DNA from: Chitinophaga sp.
GTDB lineage: Bacteria; Bacteroidota; Bacteroidia; Chitinophagales; Chitinophagaceae
Length of the DNA: 64,000 nt
Reading direction: 5' to 3'
Assembly: GCF_017745275.1 (NCBI RefSeq)
Contig: NZ_JAGHZS010000002.1
Span: forward strand, 669,859 to 733,858
The position numbers and the translations under genes were made by a program. The notes below the pieces were generated by a model. That model had not been told where the DNA came from. It saw only the letters and a program-made list of their open reading frames with translations, and searched no databases. Within the stretch, counting starts at the first letter, position 1, and each line of letters begins with the position of its first letter. This document shows positions 44,293-52,764 of the stretch, in pieces.

Positions 44293-47151
44293 ATGGCAGA
44301 AAACAGCAGCGTGGCGAGCTTCCGGCAGCTCATAGAAAAAGTGTTTTCTCAGAAAACAGAACGGATCGCTGATCAAACCGATTTCAACGATAAGTACCAG
44401 CACCTGTTTACCAGGGAGTACGAGGCGGCGGTTAAAATTGTGGTGTCTACCAAAGATGCCCAGGTGCTGGTACAACTGATGAATGCCTACCTGGAACTGT
44501 ACGGCCGGTACAGCTATAATACCAACTGCATTCATTATTACAGGTCGGATACCACTTTCCAGTGGCTTATCTTTCAAAGTGCCAAAGTAGATCGTAACCA
44601 CGGCGATCTGTTTGAGATATGGGATAAGCTGCTCACGGGAGATCCGGTATCGGACAGCTATAACAGCTACAAAAAAAGATTTTTGGATCTCAATCCCAAC
44701 ACCCGTTCTGCCATTAATGCATTCCGTGAAGAGCAGCGTAAGAAGAGAATGCAAAGTAAATCGATACTGGATATATTGAGAGATGAATACGCCCGTCAGT
44801 ATGGCTATACTGTAAAATCGGACAGCGACTTATACGACTTTGATCCTAAAACCAGCGTCACCGTAAAATCACGACTGGAGGAGCAAACGAAGAAAATAAA
44901 CGCCATATGGAACAGCGCAAAAGGGAAAAGGGAATGGAAAGAAGCAGATGTAAAGGTGATGGAAAAAGCGCTGGATGATTTTTCTGGCTATGTAAAGACA
45001 GAAGCTGGTGGCGGCGTATTGATCATTTTTCAAATGATCAAATATTTACGGGATGAATTTGTTACCGTAAAAACCACAGAAAAAGATCCCAAAGCACGTT
45101 GGAGTATCACCTATGTTACTGATCCGGAGAGTGAGAAGGCGGCTTTGTATTATGTACTGTATGTAACGGTCTGTATTCGTTTAATGGCAATGGGACAAAG
45201 CGTACAATTATATACAGCGAACCGTTATGGTTTTACCCCGGCGGAAGTAACCTGGTTCCTGCAACCGATTAAAGAAAGTTATACCTACTATTCCAACATG
45301 GAGCACATCATCAAGTCTTCCCTGGATAGTAAAGTGACGGTGCAGGTATTGGTAGATGAACTGAAGTTGTTTTTAAACATGCGGCAGTTGAACAAATGTC
45401 AATTGTCAAATGTGGAGTGGGTGAACTTAAAAGAGACGTTGCAAATACAGGGTATCTGGACAGCAGTAAGCAACTTAACCAATGCAGTGGAAACCGCCAC
45501 GAAGAAGGGAAATGCGAATCAGCTGGAAGCGTTGCTAATGGGAACAACAGGCCAGGCAGCGCTCACGCTGTTGCATATGCTGGTGACCACCACCATTGCG
45601 GTAAATACCACGGGCGCCGAACTGGCGAAGGGTGTAGTGAGCGCGGGTAGTAATGTTGGCAGTAGCGGAGCCTATGGTGGCATCACCATTGTGTATATAG
45701 ATCCGAAGAACCATAATAATATTTACATTGAATTTGAAACCCTGAAGCCCAACCTGTTCAAGGTACAGGAAATATTTATTGCAGAACATTTTTATGGCGC
45801 CATGATTATGCAGATTTATAAAAGCACCCAGGGCATGGTGATTGTTACACAGCTACTATTTATGGCGCTGGGCTTTTTGCCGGTTCTGGTAGAATCGGGA
45901 TTTGCGGCAATGATTTATGAGATAGCCTTGTTTTATGGGAGTAGTAAAATAGAAGAGCAGATTGCCAGATTAAGTCCAACGGCGGCCAAAATATTTGGTT
46001 TGGTATTTATGGCCGTTGCTCCCCGGAAAGACTTCAGGCCGGAGGTTCGTGGGGTACCCGAAAATCCACGGATGACCGGGCCGGACAACACGGGCTTGTC
46101 TGACGTATTGAATGTTTCTTCCAAAGGGAACACGATGGCGGAAGATACGTTAGGTACCGTTACTACCCTGGAACAGCCGACAGAAGCTGAAGCGATGAAA
46201 GCGCTGGAGCAACAGCGGCAGGTGGATATAGCCAACCGTGAATTGAGAGGTACCTGGCGCAGGGCAGTAGATAAGGTCAGGGATATGGCTGGTCGCGCTC
46301 CGGCTTTAAATGCCGAAAATGTGCAGGCCGTGAAAGCAAAAGCAGGCGAGTTGCTCACCGTGGAAGCGCCCTTGCAGCCAGCGATGGCGGAAGGGCCCAT
46401 GATGCGCACAGGTGGTAAATCGGGGATGAACAGCAGGGGAACAGGCAGCACTTCCGGCAGTGGTGGAGGCGGAAAAATGATGAGTCGCGCTGAAGCCAGC
46501 ATCCGAAAGTCGGATAACTTCAAAACACTGATGGAATACCAGGATAAATTATCAGGATATATGGCGGCATTGCAGAAGAAGGAGATGGCGAAAATTTTTG
46601 AGAAACTTGCCAATAAGACTATGGGCGTAACAGCGGCCGAAACGGAAATCAGGAACCTGCTCAATCAGGCCAGGGAAGCCTCCGGGGAAATTGTGGCAGA
46701 TGGACTGATTTATTCCAACTATAAGATATTGGCGGAGATATTTGTACCAGCGCGTAGCAGCAGAGTACCCATATTGGACAAAGTATACAAAATACAGGAT
46801 TGGCAAACCGGTGAAATAAAATTTGTACTCTCAGAAGTAAAGGGAGGGGAACGAACCGCGTTGGGATATGTAAATCGCTATCGGATTACATTTAAGAACG
46901 GGGAATCTTCCTGGACGGAAATCAGCAAAGGGACTGTAGAGCAGGCCAGCCCGGAATGGTATTGGCAAAGGGTGGTAGAAATTTATGATAGCCCCGGTGG
47001 CAAAAAACTGGCCTATGAATTATTGGACGCCATCAGGCAGGGCCGCATTGAACCCCTTGTGGTTAAATCGGGTAAGGCTATGACACCCCGGTTTAAAATA
47101 TATGATGTGAGCGAGTTTAAGAGCTATTTTAGGAATAAAGAGTTGCCGTAG
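44293..47151 (+). CDS. large unrecognised protein, 952 aa, with possible C-terminal nuclease domain
   Basis: No signal peptide. Residues 1-500 are mostly helical; 514-547 is a hydrophobic segment (GMVIVTQLLFMALGFLPVLV) that could cross a membrane. A Gly/Ser-rich linker (707-727, SGMNSRGTGSTSGSGGGGK) separates a C-terminal part. Residues ~815-870 contain a PD-(D/E)xK-like pattern: Asp829 (PILDKVYKI), then Glu848-x-Lys850 (FVLSEVKGG) at the end of a strand. This layout (long N-terminal part, linker, compact C-terminal enzyme domain) is that of polymorphic toxins, but no immunity gene is adjacent: the next gene is a desaturase on the other strand. The nuclease call is inference. Confidence 0.78.
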   Translation: MAENSSVASFRQLIEKVFSQKTERIADQTDFNDKYQHLFTREYEAAVKIVVSTKDAQVLVQLMNAYLELYGRYSYNTNCIHYYRSDTTFQWLIFQSAKVDRNHGDLFEIWDKLLTGDPVSDSYNSYKKRFLDLNPNTRSAINAFREEQRKKRMQSKSILDILRDEYARQYGYTVKSDSDLYDFDPKTSVTVKSRLEEQTKKINAIWNSAKGKREWKEADVKVMEKALDDFSGYVKTEAGGGVLIIFQMIKYLRDEFVTVKTTEKDPKARWSITYVTDPESEKAALYYVLYVTVCIRLMAMGQSVQLYTANRYGFTPAEVTWFLQPIKESYTYYSNMEHIIKSSLDSKVTVQVLVDELKLFLNMRQLNKCQLSNVEWVNLKETLQIQGIWTAVSNLTNAVETATKKGNANQLEALLMGTTGQAALTLLHMLVTTTIAVNTTGAELAKGVVSAGSNVGSSGAYGGITIVYIDPKNHNNIYIEFETLKPNLFKVQEIFIAEHFYGAMIMQIYKSTQGMVIVTQLLFMALGFLPVLVESGFAAMIYEIALFYGSSKIEEQIARLSPTAAKIFGLVFMAVAPRKDFRPEVRGVPENPRMTGPDNTGLSDVLNVSSKGNTMAEDTLGTVTTLEQPTEAEAMKALEQQRQVDIANRELRGTWRRAVDKVRDMAGRAPALNAENVQAVKAKAGELLTVEAPLQPAMAEGPMMRTGGKSGMNSRGTGSTSGSGGGGKMMSRAEASIRKSDNFKTLMEYQDKLSGYMAALQKKEMAKIFEKLANKTMGVTAAETEIRNLLNQAREASGEIVADGLIYSNYKILAEIFVPARSSRVPILDKVYKIQDWQTGEIKFVLSEVKGGERTALGYVNRYRITFKNGESSWTEISKGTVEQASPEWYWQRVVEIYDSPGGKKLAYELLDAIRQGRIEPLVVKSGKAMTPRFKIYDVSEFKSYFRNKELP

Positions 47152-47274
47152 AGCAGAAAGCAAAAAGCAGAAAGCAAAAAGCTATTGTCGCGAGTGATTG
47201 GAGCGGATATTTGATCCTACGCTTTCATCACTCGCGACAATAGCTTTTTGCTTTCTGCTTTTTGCTTTCCGCTC
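47151..47274. repeat. heptad-arm hairpin H5 (AGCAGAA/AGCAAAA type)
   Basis: A perfect 43-bp stem (47156-47198 with 47227-47269) and further near-pairing to both ends, filling the spacer between the convergent 952-aa and desaturase genes. The outermost paired base on the left is the G of the TAG stop codon; the right end is one base from the desaturase stop codon. The centre is the inverted copy of the H4 centre. Confidence 0.94.
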
Positions 47275-47275
47275 C

Positions 47276-48055
47276 TTACGCTGCTTTTGCGTTTCTGCTC
47301 TGCGCTGCCGTCAGCAGGGCTGGTTTCAGCCGGATGATATGCAGGAAGTGCAGCAACTTCATCACCTGGTAACTGGGATCCAGTTCATACCATTTCTTGG
47401 CGAAGTTGGGACTGTCTTTGAATTTGTGGTGGTTGTTCTGAAACAGTTCGCCCAGGAGGATAATACCCCAGGGAGAAGTATTCCTGGAATGGTCGCCATT
47501 TTTAAAGTTCTGGTAACCGTATTTATGACCGCACCAGTTTACTACAGCGCCCTGTACGGGACCCATCAGGAAATGAATGGGCAATAACGGGTAGAGGTAC
47601 CACATGCCGGCAGGCACAAATACTACGTAGAAGGTAACATACGCTGCCATCCAAAGGAAGCGGGTGATGTTACTGTCGCCGAATTTATCGAGTGCATCCC
47701 ATTCCGGTAAGGGCTCTTCCAGGAACTTAGCATCTATGGTGCTGGTACGGGTTACGAAGCCATTATAAATCTTCCGGGTATGTATCATCATGCCCCAAAC
47801 ATCTTTGAAGAAATGAGGGGAGTGTGGGTCCTGTTCGGTATCACTGTATTCGTGGTGCATGCGGTGCATCACACCGTAAGCTCTTGGAATCAGGTAAGAC
47901 GATCCCTGGAAAAACCAGGTGCTGAAATAAAAGAAGCGCTCCCAGAACTTGTTGGTAGTATACATCTGGTGCGATGCATACCGGTGCAGGTAGAACGTAT
48001 GAAAGAAGAGGGAGAAAAACCAGTGCACTCCAAAAAATATCAGAATAGCTGTCAT
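47276..48055 (-). CDS. acyl-CoA desaturase-like membrane enzyme
   Basis: A 259-aa membrane-bound fatty acid desaturase with the three histidine boxes for the diiron centre: HRYASH (res ~24-29), HRMHHEYSD (~64-72), and GELFQNNHHKF (~207-217). Hydrophobic helices lie between them (AILIFFGVHWFFSLFFHTFY, FLWMAAYVTFYVVFVPAGMW). It resembles bacterial delta-9 acyl-CoA/acyl-lipid desaturases, which use O2 to introduce a cis double bond into membrane fatty acids. The gene is near a Crp-like regulator on the same strand, 111 bases away. Confidence 0.9.
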   Translation of the reverse strand: MTAILIFFGVHWFFSLFFHTFYLHRYASHQMYTTNKFWERFFYFSTWFFQGSSYLIPRAYGVMHRMHHEYSDTEQDPHSPHFFKDVWGMMIHTRKIYNGFVTRTSTIDAKFLEEPLPEWDALDKFGDSNITRFLWMAAYVTFYVVFVPAGMWYLYPLLPIHFLMGPVQGAVVNWCGHKYGYQNFKNGDHSRNTSPWGIILLGELFQNNHHKFKDSPNFAKKWYELDPSYQVMKLLHFLHIIRLKPALLTAAQSRNAKAA

Positions 48056-48166
48056 TTTTAAACGTTGATAAATGATGAAAAGTTAGTACGCGGAAATTCA
48101 ATTTCCGTATCACGGATACGAAATTAGCCTTTCGCTGGTTCCTTTTCATTCACATTTGTGAAGAAA

Positions 48167-48766
48167 TTAGCTGCCGCTCATAATTTCTCTTCTCAGGCGA
48201 CTTAAGCTCTGTGGGGCGATGCCCAGGTAGGAGGCAATATGGTAGTGGGAAAATTTGTTCAACAGGTAGGGAGCGTCTTTCAATAGTTGGAGGTACCGGT
48301 CTTTTGCGGAGCGGGTAAATAAATTGAACGCCCGCTGGTACGTATAGCTGAAGCCGTTATCCGTGAAAACTTTTACGATGTCATGCATTTTGGCTGATGC
48401 GGCCATCATGATTTCAAAGTCTTTGTACCGTAATTCCACCGCATCCAGGTCTTTGATTACTTCCACGGTGAGTGCAGAAGGGGTTTGATTGATGAAGCTG
48501 TGATGATCGATGATAATGGAATTTTCGAAGGTAGCGTCGGCATCGTTGAAGTTAAAGGTCCAGGTATATTCCTGCCCCTGGTCGTTCACAAAATACGACC
48601 TGGCGGTACCGGCAATCACGAAATACATGGCTTCGCATACGTTACCACCCCGGAAGATAATATCGTTTGCTTTAAACTTTTTCTCCCGTAAAAAACCGGA
48701 TAGGAATTCGGCATCTTCTTCACTTACTTCGGTAAACCTGGAAATAAAATCAACAATCGCTTTCAT
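48167..48766 (-). CDS. Crp/Fnr-family transcriptional regulator
   Basis: A 199-aa protein with an N-terminal cyclic-nucleotide-binding-type domain (FKANDIIFRGGNVCEAMYFV, GTARSYFVNDQGQEYTWTFN) and a C-terminal HTH (FSHYHIASYLGIAPQSLSRL, then RREI). There is no Fnr Cys cluster, and the cAMP-binding PRRSxLSxR-type motif is not conserved, so cAMP sensing is uncertain. This Bacteroidota type often ends in the LSRLR helix seen here. It is located just upstream of the desaturase gene on the same strand and could control it. Confidence 0.9.
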   Translation of the reverse strand: MKAIVDFISRFTEVSEEDAEFLSGFLREKKFKANDIIFRGGNVCEAMYFVIAGTARSYFVNDQGQEYTWTFNFNDADATFENSIIIDHHSFINQTPSALTVEVIKDLDAVELRYKDFEIMMAASAKMHDIVKVFTDNGFSYTYQRAFNLFTRSAKDRYLQLLKDAPYLLNKFSHYHIASYLGIAPQSLSRLRREIMSGS

Positions 48767-49134
48767 ATTCCAAAGATAGAAAAATAAGTTGTCGCCACGC
48801 TGTAGCGGGGCTGTGATGTGGTATCACGCACATTTACAGAATGTCGCAAAAAACCTTTTTATTGTCTTATTCACCCCTTTCTTTTTTGATTGAAATGAAT
48901 ACCTTTGTAGCATGAAATAACATCTATTCGTGTGATAACACTTATCGCCCTGCTATAATTTTCACCGGCAAAAGCGCTCCTTTTACCGGTAAATCGGTGA
49001 GCCTGACCGGAAAACATTTTTACCCGAAATCCGTCAAGAATATCTTTACCGTATGAATGCCACATGCCCGCTATAGCAGGGGCTGAAATCTATCGTCTAT
49101 TAGAATTTGCAAACCTTGTTTCTAAACCACTATT
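48767..49134 (+). other. 368-base spacer with a possible structured leader
   Basis: TACCTTTG (48900-48907) is a consensus -7 element facing right. Downstream, CCCTGCTATA (48948-48957) is complementary to TATAGCAGGG (49072-49081), enclosing several CCGG-centred inverted repeats (TTTACCGGTAAA near 48980). The local sequence CCCGCTATAGCAGGG also forms its own hairpin, so two alternative pairings are possible. This could be a regulated 5' leader of the MFS gene. No known riboswitch class is recognised. Confidence 0.35.
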
Positions 49135-50415
49135 ATGTATACATCCAAAAAGGCCGCTATTAGTTTTATTTTCATTACACTACTCATTGACATTATGGGA
49201 TGGGGATTGATTATCCCGGTAATGGCCGACCTGATTGCGTATTTAAAGCACATTCCGGTTAACCAGGCCAGCCCATACGGCGCCATGCTTTTATCTGTTT
49301 TTGCGATCACCCAGTTTACGTTTGCACCTGTTATCGGTAACCTGAGTGATAGATTCGGACGTCGTCCGGTATTGTTGTTATCCTTGCTGGGTTTCGGGAT
49401 AGATTATATTATCCTGGCGCTTGCACCAGCATATGGCTGGCTGTTCCTGGGCCGTGTTATTGCCGGCGTCACAGGTGCCAGCTTTACTACTGCCACCGCT
49501 TATATTGCTGATGTAAGTACAGATGAAACCTCCCGCGCCAAAAACTTCGGACTCATCGGAGCTGCCTTTGGAATTGGCTTTGTGCTGGGACCTGCACTGG
49601 GTGGCTTCCTCGCACACTGGGGAATGCGCGCACCTTTCTATGCCGCTTCCGCACTTTGTTTACTGAACTGCCTCTATGGTTATTTCTTCCTGCCGGAATC
49701 TCTGGCTCCGGAAAACAGGAGACCTTTTGAATGGAAAAGAGCCAACCCGTTTGGTTCCCTGAAATTCTTAACCCAACATAAAGAAATAGGTGGACTTGCA
49801 CTGAGCTTTTTCCTTATTTACCTGGGAGCACAGGCCGTACAGGGTAACTGGAATTTCTTCACGATTTATCGCTTTAACTGGAGCGAGAAAATGGTAGGTA
49901 TTTCCCTCGCCGTAGTGGGCGTCCTGGTGGGTGCAGTACAGGCAGGATTAACGCGGGTTGTCAATCCTAAAATTGGCAACGAAAAAAGTATTTACCTCGG
50001 GTTATCATTTTATACACTGGGATTAGTACTGTTTGCCTTTGCCACACAGGGCTGGATGATGTTCGCTTTCCTGGTACCGTATTGCCTCGGAGGTATCTGC
50101 GGTCCTTCCCTGCAATCCGTGATTTCCGGTCATGTGCCACCTAATCAACAGGGGGAATTACAAGGATCATTGACCAGTTTGATGAGCCTCACAGCCATTA
50201 TAGGTCCATTGATGATGAACAGCACTTTCGCCTATTTCACCACCGACAAAGCACCTTTCTATTTCCCGGGCATACACTTCCTCATTGGAGCAGTATGTAT
50301 GCTGATCAGTATTTTCCTTACTTACAGGATATTGAGCAGGGAGAAAGTAACGAACCCTGAATTGGCGGGTGTGATTGAAGGAAGTGAAGAAGTAAAAAGT
50401 ACGCCAATGCACTAA
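49135..50415 (+). CDS. MFS efflux transporter, TetA/TCR type
   Basis: A 426-aa protein with 12 hydrophobic helices. Family marks: [14 protein letters not shown] in helix 1, motif A in the loop [20 protein letters not shown], motif C-like [12 protein letters not shown] after FGIGFVLG in helix 5, as in the drug:H+ antiporter-1 group that includes TetA. It most likely exports a hydrophobic compound; tetracycline resistance cannot be concluded from sequence. The TAA stop codon is the first three bases of a perfect hairpin stem. Confidence 0.9.
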   Translation: MYTSKKAAISFIFITLLIDIMGWGLIIPVMADLIAYLKHIPVNQASPYGAMLLSVFAITQFTFAPVIGNLSDRFGRRPVLLLSLLGFGIDYIILALAPAYGWLFLGRVIAGVTGASFTTATAYIADVSTDETSRAKNFGLIGAAFGIGFVLGPALGGFLAHWGMRAPFYAASALCLLNCLYGYFFLPESLAPENRRPFEWKRANPFGSLKFLTQHKEIGGLALSFFLIYLGAQAVQGNWNFFTIYRFNWSEKMVGISLAVVGVLVGAVQAGLTRVVNPKIGNEKSIYLGLSFYTLGLVLFAFATQGWMMFAFLVPYCLGGICGPSLQSVISGHVPPNQQGELQGSLTSLMSLTAIIGPLMMNSTFAYFTTDKAPFYFPGIHFLIGAVCMLISIFLTYRILSREKVTNPELAGVIEGSEEVKSTPMH

Positions 50416-50542
50416 GCAGAAAGCGAAAAGCAGAAAGCAAAAAGCTATTGAGGCGATTGATCAGAGCAGATAAGTAATTTAATACTCGTTCTGGTCAATC
50501 GCCTCAATAGCTTTTTGCTTTCTGCTTTTCGCTTTCTGCTTA
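50413..50542. repeat. heptad-arm hairpin H6 with both stop codons in the stem
   Basis: A perfect 48-bp stem (50413-50460 with 50495-50542) plus a few more pairs inward. The left arm begins with the TAA stop of the MFS gene (50413-50415), the right arm ends with the complement of the TAA stop of the acetolactate decarboxylase gene (50540-50542). The arms contain the heptads AGCAGAA, AGCGAAA, AGCAGAA, AGCAAAA and then AGCTATTGAGGCGATTGA. Confidence 0.95.
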
Positions 50543-51364
50543 TTTCGCTCCTCTCTCTACACTTTTAATATCTTCCTGCCGGTCTTTTTTGAAGTCGAAA
50601 TGATTAAACGCAGGTGTGTTTGGCACCGCAATGGTGTAGCTGTTCATCTGCGATATTTCAATGGTGATGGTACCGCTGGTAACATCTACAATATGTCCGC
50701 CGGCATCTTTCTGATCCGATAAATAGTGGAAGTGATACCCGGATATGTTGGTATTATCCATGTATGCCGGCAGGCGATAGCCAATGAGGTCACCCTTGCA
50801 GTGGTTGAACTGGAAGAAGTGTTGCCGGTCGAGCATTCCTGCGAGTTGAGGATAGGGTTGTTCCTGTACCGGTGGGAAGGCGCGGGTTTTCAGGGATTCG
50901 AACTGTCCCCGTATGTGAATGGCATACATACCATTCACGTTGGGCAGGAGGCTATCGAGGCAGGCGTACAATTGTGTTTTGTTCATAGGCGTCGGTATGG
51001 AAATAACCCGGTCCGGCTTAAAATAGTTGACCATGCAAAAAGGAACGAGATCCTGGGAATGCGGCATTTCGAAGGTTTTACCGGACGATTGTGTCTGATA
51101 GAACTTTCCATTGAGCACCATTATCTCCCCGTCCAGCTTATCCGGTGCGCCGAGGCCGAAATCGCCTTTGGTTTTTAGTGAATCGATGGCATAGAAGCCG
51201 TCATATAGCCCACCCATCAGGCCACTGGCTACGCCGGCCGTGAAAAGATGGTGAGTGTCAGGATGCGAAGTGGTATCGGGCTGCTGGGTAGCTGCCATGG
51301 TGCATAAGGGGAATAGCAGTCCAAGCGCTATTAAAGGACTAAAAAATCTTTTTTTGTGTTGCAT
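50540..51364 (-). CDS. budA: exported alpha-acetolactate decarboxylase
   Basis: A 274-aa protein closely following the family: FTAGVASGLMGGLYDGFYAI, GDFGLGAPDKLDGEIMVLNG, FQFNHCKGDLIGYRLPAYMD and the zinc-ligand segment GYHFHYLSDQKDAGGHIVDV (two His plus a third His). The reaction is decarboxylation of 2-acetolactate to acetoin. Unlike the cytoplasmic enzymes of fermenters it starts with a signal peptide (FFSPLIALGLLFPLCTMAA), so it should act in the periplasm. No acetolactate synthase is adjacent. Its C-terminal stop codon closes hairpin H6. Confidence 0.92.
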   Translation of the reverse strand: MQHKKRFFSPLIALGLLFPLCTMAATQQPDTTSHPDTHHLFTAGVASGLMGGLYDGFYAIDSLKTKGDFGLGAPDKLDGEIMVLNGKFYQTQSSGKTFEMPHSQDLVPFCMVNYFKPDRVISIPTPMNKTQLYACLDSLLPNVNGMYAIHIRGQFESLKTRAFPPVQEQPYPQLAGMLDRQHFFQFNHCKGDLIGYRLPAYMDNTNISGYHFHYLSDQKDAGGHIVDVTSGTITIEISQMNSYTIAVPNTPAFNHFDFKKDRQEDIKSVERGAK

Positions 51365-51516
51365 ATATCTTGTTGGAAGAGGTGCAAGAAAAGGCCATAG
51401 TGGCTTATTTGAAGGTGTAAGTTATAAGAATATAAATGATAATTAAAATTAACCTTCGGTAATGCTACCGGAATTTCGTTAATTAAAGCCGGAATTCACC
51501 AATATCTATCGCACCT

Positions 51517-52764
51517 ATGCTCGAAAATATTTCAACGGTTACCACTACTGCGCCACGAAAATGGCATATCCGCATTGTTACCAATCTCACCTTCTGGGTG
51601 CTGATCGCCATTATTGCCGCCGTGATACTGGGCAGTGTGGCGCCGGCTATAGCAGTGAAAATGGAAATTATCGGCAAAACGTTTATCGATATCATCAAGT
51701 TATTTATTGCCCCCATTATTTTTCTAACCATCGTTTTAGGGATTAGTGGAATGGACGATCTGAAAAAAGTGGGAAGGATAGGGGTGAAGTCGCTCGTTTA
51801 TTTTGAAGTAGTGTCCACGGTGTCACTGGCCGCAGGTGTGCTGATGGCATTGCTGATGCAGCCGGGAAAAATAGATAAGTCGCGACTGCAAATCCAGAAT
51901 GCGTCGAAGTATACGTCCGGGGCTTCTGAAAGCTTCGATTGGTGGAGCTTCTTTCTGAATAACCTTACCCTGCAGGTATTACTGGCGGCGGTAGTAGTGG
52001 GGATCCTGCTGAATTATTCCCGGTACCGGCAGCCTGCAATTAAGGGATTAAGCATGTTATCCAAATGGGTGTTTACAGCGTTGAAGTATGTAATGTACCT
52101 GGCGCCGCTGGGGGCGTTTGGTGGTATGGCCTATACCATAGGCAAATTTGGCTTGCATACGTTGGTACCGCTGGCCAAGCTGATGGGCACTGTATACCTG
52201 ACGATGGCCATCTTTATTTTGGGGGTACTGGGAGGTATTTTGAGATATTACAAAATGAGTATCCTGCAGTTTCTCCGTTATATCCGCGAAGAATTGTTGC
52301 TGGTATTGGGTACTTCTTCTTCGGAGTCCGCGTTGCCCTCCATTATGCAGAAGCTGGAGAAAATGGGTTGCAGTAAATCAGTGGTGGGGCTGGTAGTGCC
52401 CACCGGGTATTCTTTCAACCTGGACGGAACGTCTATCTACCTGTCGATGGCTGTTATTTTTATTGCGCAGTTATATGATGTACACCTGGGTGTGGGCGAG
52501 CTAATCAGCATCATCGGGATCCTGATGATTACATCGAAAGGGGCAGCGGGTGTGACTGGCAGTGGGTTTATTGTGCTGGCATCTACCTTAACGGCTATTC
52601 ATAAAATACCGGTAGAAGGATTGGCCTTTCTGCTGGGGGTGGATAAATTTATGAGTGAGGCCAGGGCATTGACCAATATTATTGGCAATGGTGTGGCGAC
52701 GATTGTGATTGCAAAAAGTGAGAAGGAGTTTCATCCGCCTGTAGCGGAATCGGCCACTGTTTAG
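51517..52764 (+). CDS. dicarboxylate/amino acid:cation symporter (DctA/GltP family)
   Basis: A 415-aa inner-membrane transporter of the DAACS family: the Ser-rich re-entrant loop SSSESALPSIMQKLEKMG, the substrate/cation segment GYSFNLDGTSIYLSMAVIFI, and re-entrant loop 2 ITSKGAAGVTGSGFIVLAST. It takes up C4-dicarboxylates or acidic amino acids with Na+ or H+. The last helix region LNTIIGNGV-like ALTNIIGNGVATIVIAKSE is intact. Its stop codon overlaps that of the convergent monooxygenase gene by a few bases, leaving no room for a terminator. DctA versus GltP cannot be decided here. Confidence 0.92.
   Translation: MLENISTVTTTAPRKWHIRIVTNLTFWVLIAIIAAVILGSVAPAIAVKMEIIGKTFIDIIKLFIAPIIFLTIVLGISGMDDLKKVGRIGVKSLVYFEVVSTVSLAAGVLMALLMQPGKIDKSRLQIQNASKYTSGASESFDWWSFFLNNLTLQVLLAAVVVGILLNYSRYRQPAIKGLSMLSKWVFTALKYVMYLAPLGAFGGMAYTIGKFGLHTLVPLAKLMGTVYLTMAIFILGVLGGILRYYKMSILQFLRYIREELLLVLGTSSSESALPSIMQKLEKMGCSKSVVGLVVPTGYSFNLDGTSIYLSMAVIFIAQLYDVHLGVGELISIIGILMITSKGAAGVTGSGFIVLASTLTAIHKIPVEGLAFLLGVDKFMSEARALTNIIGNGVATIVIAKSEKEFHPPVAESATV

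Noticed and set aside
45933..46664. 243-aa minus-strand ORF inside the 952-aa gene
   Set aside because: Antisense to the continuous 952-aa frame; composition (Ser/Phe/Leu-rich) is that of a complementary frame, with no start signals.
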